Below are positions 1 through 9,024 of a stretch of DNA of 64,000 nt, piece after piece. Every line of letters starts with the position of its first letter. The first letter of the stretch is position 1. The DNA lies in the NCBI RefSeq assembly GCF_004123835.1, contig NZ_MZMU01000018.1, positions 248,001-312,000 of the forward strand, given 5' to 3'. Below the pieces are notes generated by a model. That model was not told where the DNA came from, ran no database searches, and saw nothing but the letters and a program-made list of their open reading frames with translations. Origin of the DNA: Rhizobium leguminosarum. Its GTDB lineage: Bacteria; Pseudomonadota; Alphaproteobacteria; Rhizobiales; Rhizobiaceae. The position numbers and the translations under genes were made by a program.

Positions 1-131
1 TCGCCAACGAAACCATCTTTGTCACGCAGTTCGTTGTTGTAATCGTCGATCGTCACCAATGGCAGGTTTAACGCGCCATGTGCCAACGGGGCATTGACCT
101 CATCACGGGGATCGGAACTGCTTTTGGCCAT
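1..131 (-). CDS. 5' end of an unidentified minus-strand gene (partial)
   Basis: The first 43 codons read leftwards from an ATG at 131 and run off the window edge in an open frame; the peptide begins MAKSSSDPRDEVNAP. A clear ribosome-binding site, AGAAGG, lies about 9 bases upstream of the ATG. I do not recognise the family with certainty. From memory the start resembles some rhizobial ROK-type sugar kinase proteins, but no diagnostic motif is visible in this fragment. It is divergent from otsB. Confidence 0.5.
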   Translation of the reverse strand, partial: MAKSSSDPRDEVNAPLAHGALNLPLVTIDDYNNELRDKDGFVG

Positions 132-276
132 CAATGTACCTTCTACGGCGCGAGTGCTCGAACGGGCGGCGAGATACAACGCGGACTAGCCTCCGGATGT
201 TCCGGAGTCTGAAAAGCCACCTTGTCCTTGTCGGCCAGCGACCTAGCTTCAGTGATTGCAGAGTTTGGAGAATGCC

Positions 277-1035
277 GTGCAGGACGACGACGCTACTCAG
301 GAAATGCTTTCACTGGTCTTGGAAGAGCCGGATCATTGGGCGATGTTTCTCGATATCGACGGGACGCTGCTCAATCTCGCGCCCACACCGGATGCGATCG
401 AGGTCCCGGAGGCGCTTCCCGGACAACTTCACCGCCTGTCGAACAAGCTCGGCGGCGCCCTGGCGTTGGTCACCGGCCGATCGCTTGCTTATGCAGACGA
501 GCTGTTTAAACCCTTTGCATTTCCGACAGCAGGCCTTCACGGCGCGGAAATCAGGAACGCGGCGGGCATGCAGACGATCGAGGCCACAGCTGAGTTTCAG
601 GCGCTGAAGCATGCGCTGACCGCGGAAGCCGAGCACTATCCTGGAGTCTTGATCGAGGATAAGGGTGCGGCCGTTGCCGCCCATTACCGGCTCGCGCCCG
701 AATATGAAAAGGTGCTCGAAGACCGCATGCACTACTATGCGGAGCTCGCCGGGCCAAACTGGGCATTGCAGCTCGGCAAGATGGTATTCGAGCTGCGTCC
801 AGCACGGTCGAGCAAGGGCGATGCGCTGGAGCGGTTCTTCCAGTCCGACCCCTTCAAGAACCGCTGCCCGATTACCATCGGCGATGATCTGACCGACGAG
901 TCGATGTTTGCGATCGCCAATGCGCGCGGCGGCGTTTCCGTGCGTGTCGGCGCGATCGGCACCCCGAGCTGCGCCACGAGCCGGCTGTCTTCTTCTGCGC
1001 TAGTCAGAAACGTGATTGCCGCCTTGGCCGCCTGA
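277..1035 (+). CDS. otsB: Trehalose-6-phosphate phosphatase
   Basis: HAD-superfamily phosphatase that removes phosphate from trehalose-6-phosphate, the last step of OtsAB trehalose synthesis (cytoplasm). The nucleophile motif DIDGT is at residues 26-30, a threonine motif LVTGRS follows near residue 68, and the metal-binding GDDLTDE is at about 202-208. The 252-residue length fits bacterial OtsB. I chose the GTG at 277 because a TTTGGAG sequence sits 6 bases upstream; an in-frame TTG at 256 lacks such a site. The usual partner otsA is not adjacent, so the synthase must lie elsewhere. Trehalose is an osmoprotectant in rhizobia (family knowledge). Confidence 0.9.
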   Translation: MQDDDATQEMLSLVLEEPDHWAMFLDIDGTLLNLAPTPDAIEVPEALPGQLHRLSNKLGGALALVTGRSLAYADELFKPFAFPTAGLHGAEIRNAAGMQTIEATAEFQALKHALTAEAEHYPGVLIEDKGAAVAAHYRLAPEYEKVLEDRMHYYAELAGPNWALQLGKMVFELRPARSSKGDALERFFQSDPFKNRCPITIGDDLTDESMFAIANARGGVSVRVGAIGTPSCATSRLSSSALVRNVIAALAA

Positions 1036-1234
1036 GGCCCGCCCTTGGACGATGGGCAAAGCGGATTACTGCCGTCTTTACACCGGCTACGCAGCGCCGA
1101 TTGTCAAAAAAGTATCGGTTTTAGCCGGGAATCGTGGTGGCGGGCATGACACGAGCCCACTACACTCCCCTTAACAATAAAGCCAAAAAGGGAATTTGGC
1201 GGGCGGCTTGGAACCGTCCTCGGAGGAGGAAACA

Positions 1235-2119
1235 ATGGAACCTGACTTGGAAGTCATTCAGATCCGCCCGGGCGAATCTTTCGCAACGAAGGCGCATGGC
1301 TATCCCTACCATACGGTTCGTTGGCATTTTCACCCGGAATACGAACTTCATCTCGTCGTGGCGACAACAGGACGGTATTTCGTCGGCGACTTCATCGGCG
1401 AGTTCGAGCCTGGTAATCTTGTGCTTGCCGGGCCTAATCTTCCACATAACTGGATCAGCGATGTCCCGACGGGATCGAGCATCCCGCTTCGATGCCAGCT
1501 CATCCAGTTCAGCGAGGGCTTCATCAGCGATACGATGAAGGTGCTGGCCGAACTCGGCCCATTTGAACCTGTTCTCGAAGCCTCCCGCCGAGGTGTGCTC
1601 TTCGGCGCCGATACCAGCCGGCAGGTTGCGCCTCTAATGAACGAGGTGCAGCAGGCTCATGGTGTGCGCCGTATCGAGCTTTTCATGATGATCGTCGGCC
1701 TGCTCAGCCGCGCACAGGATGCGCAGCTTCTCGCCAGCCCGAGCTATCTGCCCGATCCCTCCGGTTACATGTCGGCCGGCATCAACAAAGCGCTCGCCTA
1801 TATCAGGGAACACCTGACCAAATCCTTCGACGAAGCCGATCTCGCGGCGATTGCTGGACAATCGACAGGCGCCTTTTCGCGCGGCTTCCGCCGCCATACC
1901 GGCATGTCGCTGGTGCAATATGTCAAACGCCTGCGTATCAACCTGGCCTGCCAGATCCTGATGAGCGATGACCACGCATCGATCACCGATATCTGCTTCG
2001 AGGTCGGCTTCAACAATCTGTCTAACTTCAACCGGCAGTTTCTCGCGGAAAAAGGCATGACGCCTTCCCGTTTCCGACGGTTGTTGGGTGACAATATCAA
2101 CGTGGCAAAGGCGGCCTAG
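1235..2119 (+). CDS. AraC-family transcriptional regulator
   Basis: 294 residues. The N-terminal half looks like a cupin-type sensor domain (HFHPEYELHLVV near residues 30-42) and the last ~100 residues form the double helix-turn-helix of AraC/XylS regulators (INKALAYIREHL..., ending DICFEVGFNNLSNFNRQF). The start is the ATG at 1235, which follows a strong GGAGGAGG at 1222-1229; the in-frame TTG at 1196 has no such site. It lies just upstream of, and on the same strand as, the sugar ABC operon beginning at 2326, so it is the probable activator or repressor of that operon (inference). Confidence 0.87.
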   Translation: MEPDLEVIQIRPGESFATKAHGYPYHTVRWHFHPEYELHLVVATTGRYFVGDFIGEFEPGNLVLAGPNLPHNWISDVPTGSSIPLRCQLIQFSEGFISDTMKVLAELGPFEPVLEASRRGVLFGADTSRQVAPLMNEVQQAHGVRRIELFMMIVGLLSRAQDAQLLASPSYLPDPSGYMSAGINKALAYIREHLTKSFDEADLAAIAGQSTGAFSRGFRRHTGMSLVQYVKRLRINLACQILMSDDHASITDICFEVGFNNLSNFNRQFLAEKGMTPSRFRRLLGDNINVAKAA

Positions 2120-2325
2120 AGGGGCCGAACGAGCACGTCCAAGGGACGAGGAGGAAGAAAACTGACACTGACTTGAACGCGGCACGCGATGAGCGGCTCG
2201 TGATCGGAGATGCTTGTCCTCAAAAACGTCAAACCGCCGGGACAGGCGCGACCGTTCCTTCAGCCGAACGGCCACAGCAGAACAGTGCGATCACTACACA
2301 ATTTTTTCAATGGGAGGAGATGGAA

Positions 2326-3393
2326 ATGATGAAATTCTCAACACAGGCGGCAGGCGCCGCGGTATTTGTCCTGTCCTTGCTGGGCGGTACGTCCGCCTTT
2401 GCGCAAACGGCCGTTTCGGATGCGACAGTGGCATTCCTCATGCCCGACCAGGGCTCGACCCGCTACGAGGAGCACGACCACCCGGGCTTCGTCGCGGAAA
2501 TGAAGAAGCTTTGCGCGTCGTGCAAGGTTCTCTATCAGAACGCCGATGCCGATATCGCAAAACAGCAGCAACAGTTCAATTCGGCGATCACGCAAGGCGC
2601 CAAGGTCATCGTGCTGGACCCGGTGGATTCGGCCGCCGCCGCATCGCTCGTCCAGCTCGCACAGAGCCAGGGCGTCAAGGTCATCGCCTATGACCGCCCC
2701 ATCCCGAAGGGCAAGGCGGATTTCTATGTCTCATTCGACAATAAGGCGATCGGCAAGGCGATTGCGGAATCGCTCGTCCAGCATCTGAAGGCACAGAACG
2801 TGCCGACCGATGGCGGCGGCATCCTGCAGATCAACGGTTCACCGACCGATGCGGCTGCCGGGCTGATCAAGGATGGCATTCACGAGGGTCTCGCGAGCGG
2901 CGGATACAAGACGCTTGCCGAATTCGACACACCGAACTGGCAGCCCGCGAACGCCCAGCAATGGGCGGGCGGTCAGATCACCCGTTTCGGCAAACAGATC
3001 GTCGGGGTGGTCGCTGCAAATGACGGCACTGGCGGCGGTGCCATCGCAGCCTTCAAGGCTGCCGGTGTCGATCCGGTGCCGCCGGTAACCGGCAATGATG
3101 CGACGATCGCCGCGCTACAGCTGATCATCGCGGGGGATCAGTACAATACGATTTCCAAGCCGAGCGAAATCGTCGCCGCTGCCGCTGCCAACGTCGCCGT
3201 GAAGCTTCTGGCCGGAGAAACGATCAAGGCCGAAATGACGCTCTACGACACGCCCGCGCAGCTTTTCGTCCCTGCCGTCGTTACCGCCGAAAACCTCAAG
3301 GCCGAGATCATCGACAAGAAGATCAACACCGCCGAGGAGCTGTGCACCGGCCGCTATGCCGACGGCTGCAAGAAGCTCGGCATCACCAAGTAA
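2326..3393 (+). CDS. Periplasmic sugar-binding protein (XylF-like, CUT2)
   Basis: Substrate-binding component of a CUT2 (ribose/xylose-type) ABC importer, 355 residues. A Sec signal peptide of about 26 residues ends in SAFA before the mature QTAVSDATVAFL. The mature part has the two-lobed pattern of XylF/RbsB-like proteins (NADADIAKQQQQF, VIVLDPVDS, VIAYDRP, GNDATIAALQLI). The ATG at 2326 follows GGGAGGAG; another in-frame ATG at 2320 is possible. First gene of the operon 2326-7115. The family and the two dehydrogenases downstream suggest a monosaccharide or sugar alcohol; the exact ligand cannot be read from sequence. Confidence 0.88.
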   Translation: MMKFSTQAAGAAVFVLSLLGGTSAFAQTAVSDATVAFLMPDQGSTRYEEHDHPGFVAEMKKLCASCKVLYQNADADIAKQQQQFNSAITQGAKVIVLDPVDSAAAASLVQLAQSQGVKVIAYDRPIPKGKADFYVSFDNKAIGKAIAESLVQHLKAQNVPTDGGGILQINGSPTDAAAGLIKDGIHEGLASGGYKTLAEFDTPNWQPANAQQWAGGQITRFGKQIVGVVAANDGTGGGAIAAFKAAGVDPVPPVTGNDATIAALQLIIAGDQYNTISKPSEIVAAAAANVAVKLLAGETIKAEMTLYDTPAQLFVPAVVTAENLKAEIIDKKINTAEELCTGRYADGCKKLGITK

Positions 3394-3408
3394 TCGAGCC
3401 AAGAGAAA

Positions 3409-3432
3409 GCGCGGCTGGGCCACCGGCCGCGC
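3409..3432 (+). promoter_or_regulatory. Intercistronic hairpin after the binding-protein gene
   Basis: GCGCGGC (3409-3415) is perfectly repeated inverted as GCCGCGC (3426-3432), followed by a T-rich stretch. It sits between the binding-protein gene and the ATPase gene. Such stems commonly stabilise the upstream mRNA or attenuate read-through, giving more binding protein than membrane components. Confidence 0.5.
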
Positions 3433-3464
3433 TTCCGATTTTCGCTTTTTCGAAAGGCCAGGCG

Positions 3465-4286
3465 ATGTCTGAAACCTCTCATATTCCTGACCCTTCCCGT
3501 CAGCCTGTCCTCAGTCTGCGCGGAATATCGAAGAACTTCGGGGCGGTGTCGGCGCTCACCGATATCGAACTCGACGTATATGCCGGTGAGGTCGTGGCGC
3601 TGGTGGGCGACAATGGCGCCGGCAAATCGACGCTGGTCAAGATCCTGGCCGGCGTGCACCAGCCAAGCTCGGGCACGATCCTGTTCGAGGGCAAGCCGGT
3701 CAACCTGCCGAGCCCAAGTGCTGCTCTCGGGCTCGGCATTGCAACTGTCTTCCAGGATTTGGCACTTTGCGAAAATCTCGATGTCGTCGCCAATATCTTT
3801 CTCGGCAAGGAGCTCAGTCCGTTTCAGCTCGATGAGGTCGCCATGGAGATCCGCGCCTGGCAGCTGTTGAACGAGCTTTCCGCGCGCATTCCAAGTGTGC
3901 GCGAGCCCGTCGCCTCACTGTCCGGCGGACAACGCCAGACAGTGGCGATCGCCCGATCGCTGCTGCTCGAGCCGAAACTGATCATGCTCGACGAGCCGAC
4001 CGCAGCGCTCGGCGTTGCCCAGACCGCCGAAGTGCTTGACCTCATCGAACGCGTGCGCGAGCGCGGCCTCGCTGTCATCATGATCAGCCACAACATGGAG
4101 GATGTGCGCGCCGTTGCCGATCGCATTGTCGTCCTTCGCCTCGGCCGCAACAACGGCACCATGCTGCCCGACGCATCCAACGAGCAGCTCGTCAGCGCCA
4201 TCACCGGCGCATCCAACAATTCCGTCTCCCGCCGCGCGATGCGCCGCAAGGCGCAAAGCCAACAAACCGAGGAGGGCAGGCCATGA
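3465..4286 (+). CDS. Sugar ABC transporter ATPase (single-domain CUT2)
   Basis: 273-residue ATPase that powers the adjacent importer. Walker A GDNGAGKST is at 48-56, the Q-loop Q at 97, the signature LSGGQRQ from 152, and Walker B LIMLDEP at 172-178. It carries only one nucleotide-binding domain, unlike the ~500-residue double-domain RbsA/XylG, and so resembles the FrcA-type arrangement of Sinorhizobium fructose transport. The start ATG at 3465 has AAAGGCCAGG upstream; an in-frame ATG at 3342 lies inside the preceding gene and is unlikely. Its stop overlaps the permease start (ATGA). Confidence 0.9.
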   Translation: MSETSHIPDPSRQPVLSLRGISKNFGAVSALTDIELDVYAGEVVALVGDNGAGKSTLVKILAGVHQPSSGTILFEGKPVNLPSPSAALGLGIATVFQDLALCENLDVVANIFLGKELSPFQLDEVAMEIRAWQLLNELSARIPSVREPVASLSGGQRQTVAIARSLLLEPKLIMLDEPTAALGVAQTAEVLDLIERVRERGLAVIMISHNMEDVRAVADRIVVLRLGRNNGTMLPDASNEQLVSAITGASNNSVSRRAMRRKAQSQQTEEGRP

Positions 4287-5542
4287 TGAAGACCATCGAG
4301 AATGAACCGGCAGCACCGGCGCTCCTCGACCGACGTGACGAGAGAGTGCACCATGACGATAGCCTTGCCGGCTCGATCCGCGCCTTTGGGGATCGCATCC
4401 GCTCCGGCGATCTCGGTTCGCTGCCAGTCATTGTCGGCCTGGCGATCATCTGGACGGTGTTCCAGGCGCTCAATCCAGTGTTTCTCTCGAGCAGCAACCT
4501 CGTCAACATGCTGTTCGACTGCTCGACGGTCGGCGTCATCTCACTGGGTATCGTCTGCATCCTGATGGTGGGTGAGATCGACCTTTCCGTCGGCTCCGTC
4601 AGCGGCTTCGCCTCGGCGCTGGTCGGCGTCTTCTGGGTCAACCAGGGCTGGCCGGTGGTTCTGGCAGTCCTCGCCGCCATGATTGTCGGCGCCCTGATTG
4701 GCTCGCTCTACGCGTTTGTCTTCAACCGCTTCGGCATGCCGAGCTTCGTGTCCACCCTGTCCGGGCTGCTCGCGGTTCTCGGCCTGCAGCTCTATATCCT
4801 CGGAGCGACCGGTTCGATCAATCTTCCCTATGGTTCCTGGCTCGTGAGTTTCGGCCAGATCATGGTCATGCCGGACCCGGTCGCCTATGCGCTGGTGGCG
4901 CTTGCGGGCATTGCCTACTTCTTCGCCAGCTACCGCACCTCGGCGCGCCGGCGGGCGGCCGGCCTGTCGGCGAAATCGGCCCGCGGCCTGCTTCTGCGCG
5001 CCGTCATCATCACACTCGCCCTGGAAGCTGTCGCATTCTATCTCAACCAGTCGCGCGGCATTCCGTGGATGTTCGGCCTTTTCGTCGGGCTCGCCGCCGC
5101 CATGAATTATGCGCTGACGCGCACAAAATGGGGACGCTCCATGCATGCCGTCGGCGGCAACAGGGAAGCTGCCCGTCGTTCCGGCATCAACGTATCGCGC
5201 ATCTATACGAGCGCCTTCGTCATGTGCGCTCTGCTTGCGGCAACCGGCGGCGTTCTCTCTGCCGCTCGGCTGGCGACGGCAAGTCAGCAGGCCGGCACTG
5301 GCGACGTCAATCTCAACGCTATCGCCGCGGCGGTCATCGGCGGCACAAGCCTGTTCGGCGGGCGCGGCAGTGCCTATTCGGCCCTTCTCGGCATCATCGT
5401 CATCCAGTCGATCGCCAGCGGGCTGACGCTTCTCGATCTGTCGTCATCGCTTCGATACATGATCACCGGCGCTGTCCTTGCCGTCGCCGTCATCGTCGAC
5501 TCGCTGGCACGCCGATCGCGGATTTCGCACGGCCGAGCCTAA
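4283..5542 (+). CDS. Sugar ABC transporter permease (XylH/RbsC-like)
   Basis: 419-residue inner-membrane permease of the CUT2 importer. A ~45-residue hydrophilic N-terminus is followed by about ten hydrophobic segments. The conserved BPD_transp_2 motif is VGEIDLSVGSVSG, and the coupling region contains AVGGNREAARRSGIN. The length and long N-terminus match XylH-type permeases. The start overlaps the ATPase stop by four bases (ATGA), preceded by GAGGAGGGCAGG. It must pair with the single-domain ATPase as a homodimer (inference). Confidence 0.9.
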   Translation: MMKTIENEPAAPALLDRRDERVHHDDSLAGSIRAFGDRIRSGDLGSLPVIVGLAIIWTVFQALNPVFLSSSNLVNMLFDCSTVGVISLGIVCILMVGEIDLSVGSVSGFASALVGVFWVNQGWPVVLAVLAAMIVGALIGSLYAFVFNRFGMPSFVSTLSGLLAVLGLQLYILGATGSINLPYGSWLVSFGQIMVMPDPVAYALVALAGIAYFFASYRTSARRRAAGLSAKSARGLLLRAVIITLALEAVAFYLNQSRGIPWMFGLFVGLAAAMNYALTRTKWGRSMHAVGGNREAARRSGINVSRIYTSAFVMCALLAATGGVLSAARLATASQQAGTGDVNLNAIAAAVIGGTSLFGGRGSAYSALLGIIVIQSIASGLTLLDLSSSLRYMITGAVLAVAVIVDSLARRSRISHGRA

Positions 5543-5567
5543 AGCAACCAGAAAGCAGAGGAAGAAA

Positions 5568-6296
5568 ATGGGACAGGATCTGTCTGGAAAAGTCGCGGCC
5601 GTCACCGGAGCGGCGTCGGGTATCGGCCTGGAATGCGCCAAGACTATGCTTGCCGCGGGCGCCCGGGTCGTGCTGGTCGACCGAAATGAAGACGCCTTGA
5701 AGGAAATCTGCTCGAAACTCGACGCCAACGCCATTCCCTTGGTCATCGATCTCACCGATCCGAAAAGCGTCGAACGGATGATGCCAGAGATTCTGGAAAA
5801 AGCCGGCCAGCTGGACATCTTCCACGCCAATGCCGGCTCCTATATCGGCGGCGAGGTGCTGGGCGGTGACCCGGATGCCTGGGACCGGATGCTCAACCTG
5901 AACATCAACGCCGCATTCCGTTCGGTGCATGCCGTTCTGCCGCATATGGTCGAGCGCAAGACCGGGGATATCATCCTGACGAGTTCCGTCGCCGGCATGA
6001 TCCCCGTCGTCTGGGAACCGATCTACACGGCCTCGAAACATGCCGTCCAGGCATTCGTCCATACGCTGAGGCGGCAGGTGGCCAAGCATGGCTTGCGCGT
6101 CGGCGCCGTCGCTCCAGGCCCAGTCGTCACCGCCCTTCTCAGCGATTGGCCGCAGGAGAAGCTGGATGAGGCGCTCGCCGCAGGTGGCCTGATGGAGGCG
6201 AACGAAGTGGCCGAAGCCGTGCTCTTCATGCTGACGCGTCCACGCAACATCACCATCCGCGACCTCGTCATCCTGCCGCAGAGCGCCGACATCTGA
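5568..6296 (+). CDS. Short-chain dehydrogenase/reductase
   Basis: 242-residue classical SDR, an NAD(P)-dependent oxidoreductase. The cofactor motif TGAASGIG is at residues 13-20, ANAG replaces the usual NNAG, and the catalytic pair is Y153-x3-K157 in YTASK, with the serine at TSSVAG. The start ATG at 5568 follows AGAGGAAGA. Fourth gene of the ABC operon, 25 bases after the permease, so it probably oxidises the imported sugar or polyol. The specific substrate is not determinable by eye. Confidence 0.87.
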   Translation: MGQDLSGKVAAVTGAASGIGLECAKTMLAAGARVVLVDRNEDALKEICSKLDANAIPLVIDLTDPKSVERMMPEILEKAGQLDIFHANAGSYIGGEVLGGDPDAWDRMLNLNINAAFRSVHAVLPHMVERKTGDIILTSSVAGMIPVVWEPIYTASKHAVQAFVHTLRRQVAKHGLRVGAVAPGPVVTALLSDWPQEKLDEALAAGGLMEANEVAEAVLFMLTRPRNITIRDLVILPQSADI

Positions 6297-6350
6297 CGAA
6301 AGTGCATCCGCCTTCAACACTCGCGAAAACCCACTCAAGAGGAAACGGCC

Positions 6351-7115
6351 ATGATCTTCGACAGATTTCGCCTGAACGGACAGGTGGCACTGGTGACCGG
6401 CGGCACGCGCGGCATCGGGATTGCCATCGCCGAGGCGCTCGGCGAGGCGGGCGCCAAAGTCATCATCACGGGCCGAACCCGCAATGCAGCGGCGGAAGAC
6501 CGGCTCTCCAGGGCCGGCGTCGATTGCGATTTCATCGCCGCCGACCTGATGAAGGAAAGCGCTGCCGACGAACTCGTGACTGAGACCCTCTCACGGGCTG
6601 GGCGGCTCGACATCCTCGTCAACAATGCCGGCATCGCCATTCACGGCGACAGCGGCGAATTCTCCGATGCCATCTGGCGCGAGATCATGACCGTCAACGT
6701 CGATGCCGTCTTTCGCGCCTGCCGCGCCGCACTCGCACCGATGCGGCGCCAGGGCGGCGGCGCCATCCTCAATATCGGCTCGATATCGGGCATCGTGTCC
6801 AACATTCCCCAGAACCAGGTCGCCTATAATACCTCCAAGGCGGCGGTCCACATGATGACGAAAAGCCTCGCCAGCGAGGTTGCCGCCGAGAATATCCGCG
6901 TCAACGCCATCGCGCCGGGCTATATCGAGACCGATCTGTCGCGCGGCGGCATCGACAATCCCGACTGGTTCCCGACCTGGCGCAGCATGACCCCGATGGG
7001 ACGCGTCGGGCAACCGGAGGAGGTGGCGGGTGCCGCATTGTTCCTCTGCTCGGCGGCGGCAAGTTATGTCACCGGCGAAGTGCTGGTGATCGACGGCGGT
7101 TATACGACGCGGTGA
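6351..7115 (+). CDS. Short-chain dehydrogenase/reductase
   Basis: 254-residue classical SDR. TGGTRGIG at 16-23, NNAG, and catalytic Y159-x3-K163 (YNTSK) are all present, and it ends with the typical VIDGGYTTR. The start ATG at 6351 has GAGGAAACGG upstream. It is the last gene of the 2326-7115 operon. Together with the previous SDR it suggests a two-step oxidation of an imported sugar or polyol. It converges on the histidine kinase gene at 7251. Confidence 0.88.
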   Translation: MIFDRFRLNGQVALVTGGTRGIGIAIAEALGEAGAKVIITGRTRNAAAEDRLSRAGVDCDFIAADLMKESAADELVTETLSRAGRLDILVNNAGIAIHGDSGEFSDAIWREIMTVNVDAVFRACRAALAPMRRQGGGAILNIGSISGIVSNIPQNQVAYNTSKAAVHMMTKSLASEVAAENIRVNAIAPGYIETDLSRGGIDNPDWFPTWRSMTPMGRVGQPEEVAGAALFLCSAAASYVTGEVLVIDGGYTTR

Positions 7116-7250
7116 GACGCGAACACGAGATTGGGGGAGGGTGGCTCACGGCCGCTTGGTCGGGGGGAGTTTCTCTCCCTCCTGCGTGTCTGATAATCGT
7201 GGAGTGGGCCTCGAAGACAATTGCGGGCCGCGCATCGCGTCGATGCGATC

Positions 7251-8273
7251 TCAGCCGGATAAGATCTGCAGGGGGATGGTGATTTCGAACTCGGTGCCGG
7301 CGCCGGTCGTCTGCAGCAAGCGGATCGTACCGCCATGGGAGCTCAGCATGGCGCGGACGATACCGAGGCCCATGCCGGTGCCGCCCTGTTCGCGGCGGGT
7401 TGAGAAGAATGGCTGAAAGATGCGTTGGCGATTTGCCTCGGAGATACCGCTGCCGTCGTCACGGATAAGAATGACCGCTGTTCGGCCGTTGGCCGATACT
7501 CTCAGTTCCAACAGCGTGGCGCCGTGCTGAAGAGCGTTTTCGGCAAGGTTGGCAAAGGCGATGCCGGCTGCTTCCTGGGGAAGAGTAACCGATATTTCCG
7601 TATCGCCTGCGCCGGAAATATGGAGGGCGGGAAACCGTTCGCGCAGTGAGGATAAGATGTCGGCGACGCTGCTTCTGCCTTCGGCCACGGGCGTTTCCGC
7701 CTGCGCAAGCTCCCTCAACCGCTGCAACAATGCATCGAGCCGGACTGCATCGGCGACGATGTTGTCGAGAAAGTGCAAACGCTGCGCCTTCGTCATCGGC
7801 CTCTCGACGTCATCGTCACGTAAAAGCTCAGCCGCGCCGCGGATGGCCGTCAGCGGCGATTTCAGTTCGTGGGAGACATGAGCGGCAAAGGAGCGGACAT
7901 ATTCGGTGCGATCGACCAGTTTTCCGGCAAGATCGAGGAAGCTTTGCGACAGCATGGCGATCTCGCGCGTTCCATAGCTTTCCAGCGGCCGAATTGCTCC
8001 CTTGCCGCCGCGGGCGATCTCTTCCGTGCGGGCGATCAAGGCGTCGATAGGCCCGGTGATGGTGCGCGTCAGCACATAGGCAACGCCGAGCGTCAGCATG
8101 AAGGCGACGACGAGGGCGCCGATTTCCGCCGGTGCCATCCTATTCGAATTCGCCTCCACGGCACGAAACCAGATGACGATCAGGATCGGCAGCGCCATGA
8201 CCGCGAGAAGCACCACATAGACGATCAGCGCCAGCGTCGGCCGCCATTTCGTCCTGATTTTCGGTGCCGACAT
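7251..8273 (-). CDS. Sensor histidine kinase
   Basis: 340-residue membrane sensor kinase. Two hydrophobic segments (about 14-36 and 48-68) enclose a periplasmic loop of only about a dozen residues. A HAMP-like linker follows, then the phosphoacceptor box HVSHELKSPLTAIRG with H135 and the ATPase motifs DDGSGIS and GTGMGLGIVRAM. The very short outer loop suggests it senses a membrane-level or partner-protein signal rather than a large ligand (inference). Its start overlaps the end of the response regulator gene, so the two are translationally coupled. Confidence 0.9.
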   Translation of the reverse strand: MSAPKIRTKWRPTLALIVYVVLLAVMALPILIVIWFRAVEANSNRMAPAEIGALVVAFMLTLGVAYVLTRTITGPIDALIARTEEIARGGKGAIRPLESYGTREIAMLSQSFLDLAGKLVDRTEYVRSFAAHVSHELKSPLTAIRGAAELLRDDDVERPMTKAQRLHFLDNIVADAVRLDALLQRLRELAQAETPVAEGRSSVADILSSLRERFPALHISGAGDTEISVTLPQEAAGIAFANLAENALQHGATLLELRVSANGRTAVILIRDDGSGISEANRQRIFQPFFSTRREQGGTGMGLGIVRAMLSSHGGTIRLLQTTGAGTEFEITIPLQILSG

Positions 8274-8977
8274 CAGGCCTTCCTCCCGCTTTCGATGCCG
8301 AGTTTGAAGCCTATGCCGTGGACGGTTGCAATGATCGCGGAACCGCCGACCGCCAGGAACTTGGCTCTGATGTTGCGGATATGGCTGTCGATCGTCCGGT
8401 CAGCGACATAGGTTCCGGCGCCATAGGCCGCCTCCATCAGCTGTTCGCGGCTGAAGACCATATCGGGGCGTGACAATAATGCGTCCAGGATTGCGAATTC
8501 GAGCGCTGTCATTGCGATGGTGCTCTCGCCAAACATGACCGTCCTGCCGCGGCGATCCAGGCTGAGTTCACCGGCGACAAGGGTGGCGTGGCGTCTGTCA
8601 GGCCCTACTTCATTGCCGCTGCGCTTCAAAATCGCCTTGATCCGCGCGATGAGTTCGCGCGGGCTGAACGGTTTGGTGACATAATCGTCTCCACCGATTT
8701 CGAGACCCAATACCCTGTCGATCTCCTCGTCACGCGCCGAAAGAAACAGGATCGGCAATCCCGACGTCTTGCGGATCTGGCGACAGACTTCCAGGCCGTC
8801 CATGTCGGGCATACCGATATCGAGGATGATGAGATCGATGTTGCCACGGCGGAAGGCCGCCATCGCCTCGGTGCCGTTGCGGGCGGCCATCGATGCCAGG
8901 CCGGCGCGCTCAAGAGCGAAGCAAATCACGTCGCGGATATGAGGTTCGTCATCGACGACGAGAATGCGGCGCGCCAT
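8273..8977 (-). CDS. OmpR-family response regulator
   Basis: 234 residues. The receiver domain carries the acidic pair DD (9-10), the phospho-acceptor D53 (LIILDIGMPDMDG) and K in YVTKPFSP. A C-terminal winged-helix DNA-binding domain ends VHGIGFKLG. The ATG at 8977 has AGGA six bases upstream; a GTG at 8980 is the alternative. It pairs with the kinase encoded immediately downstream. The adjacent DUF4173-like membrane protein gene is a plausible target or partner, but no direct evidence of regulation is visible. Confidence 0.9.
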   Translation of the reverse strand: MARRILVVDDEPHIRDVICFALERAGLASMAARNGTEAMAAFRRGNIDLIILDIGMPDMDGLEVCRQIRKTSGLPILFLSARDEEIDRVLGLEIGGDDYVTKPFSPRELIARIKAILKRSGNEVGPDRRHATLVAGELSLDRRGRTVMFGESTIAMTALEFAILDALLSRPDMVFSREQLMEAAYGAGTYVADRTIDSHIRNIRAKFLAVGGSAIIATVHGIGFKLGIESGRKA

Positions 8978-9024
8978 CACCAGTCCTGCATTGGTTTGTC
9001 GTGCCTTTTGTTATCGTTCTCGTT

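Noticed and set aside
3342..3464. Upstream extension of the CUT2 ATPase
   Set aside because: It lies within the end of the binding-protein gene and an intercistronic hairpin; the ATG at 3465 fits the family start.
7165..7179. GGGAG...CTCCC stem between the convergent SDR and kinase genes
   Set aside because: Only five base pairs without a T-run; too weak to call a terminator.
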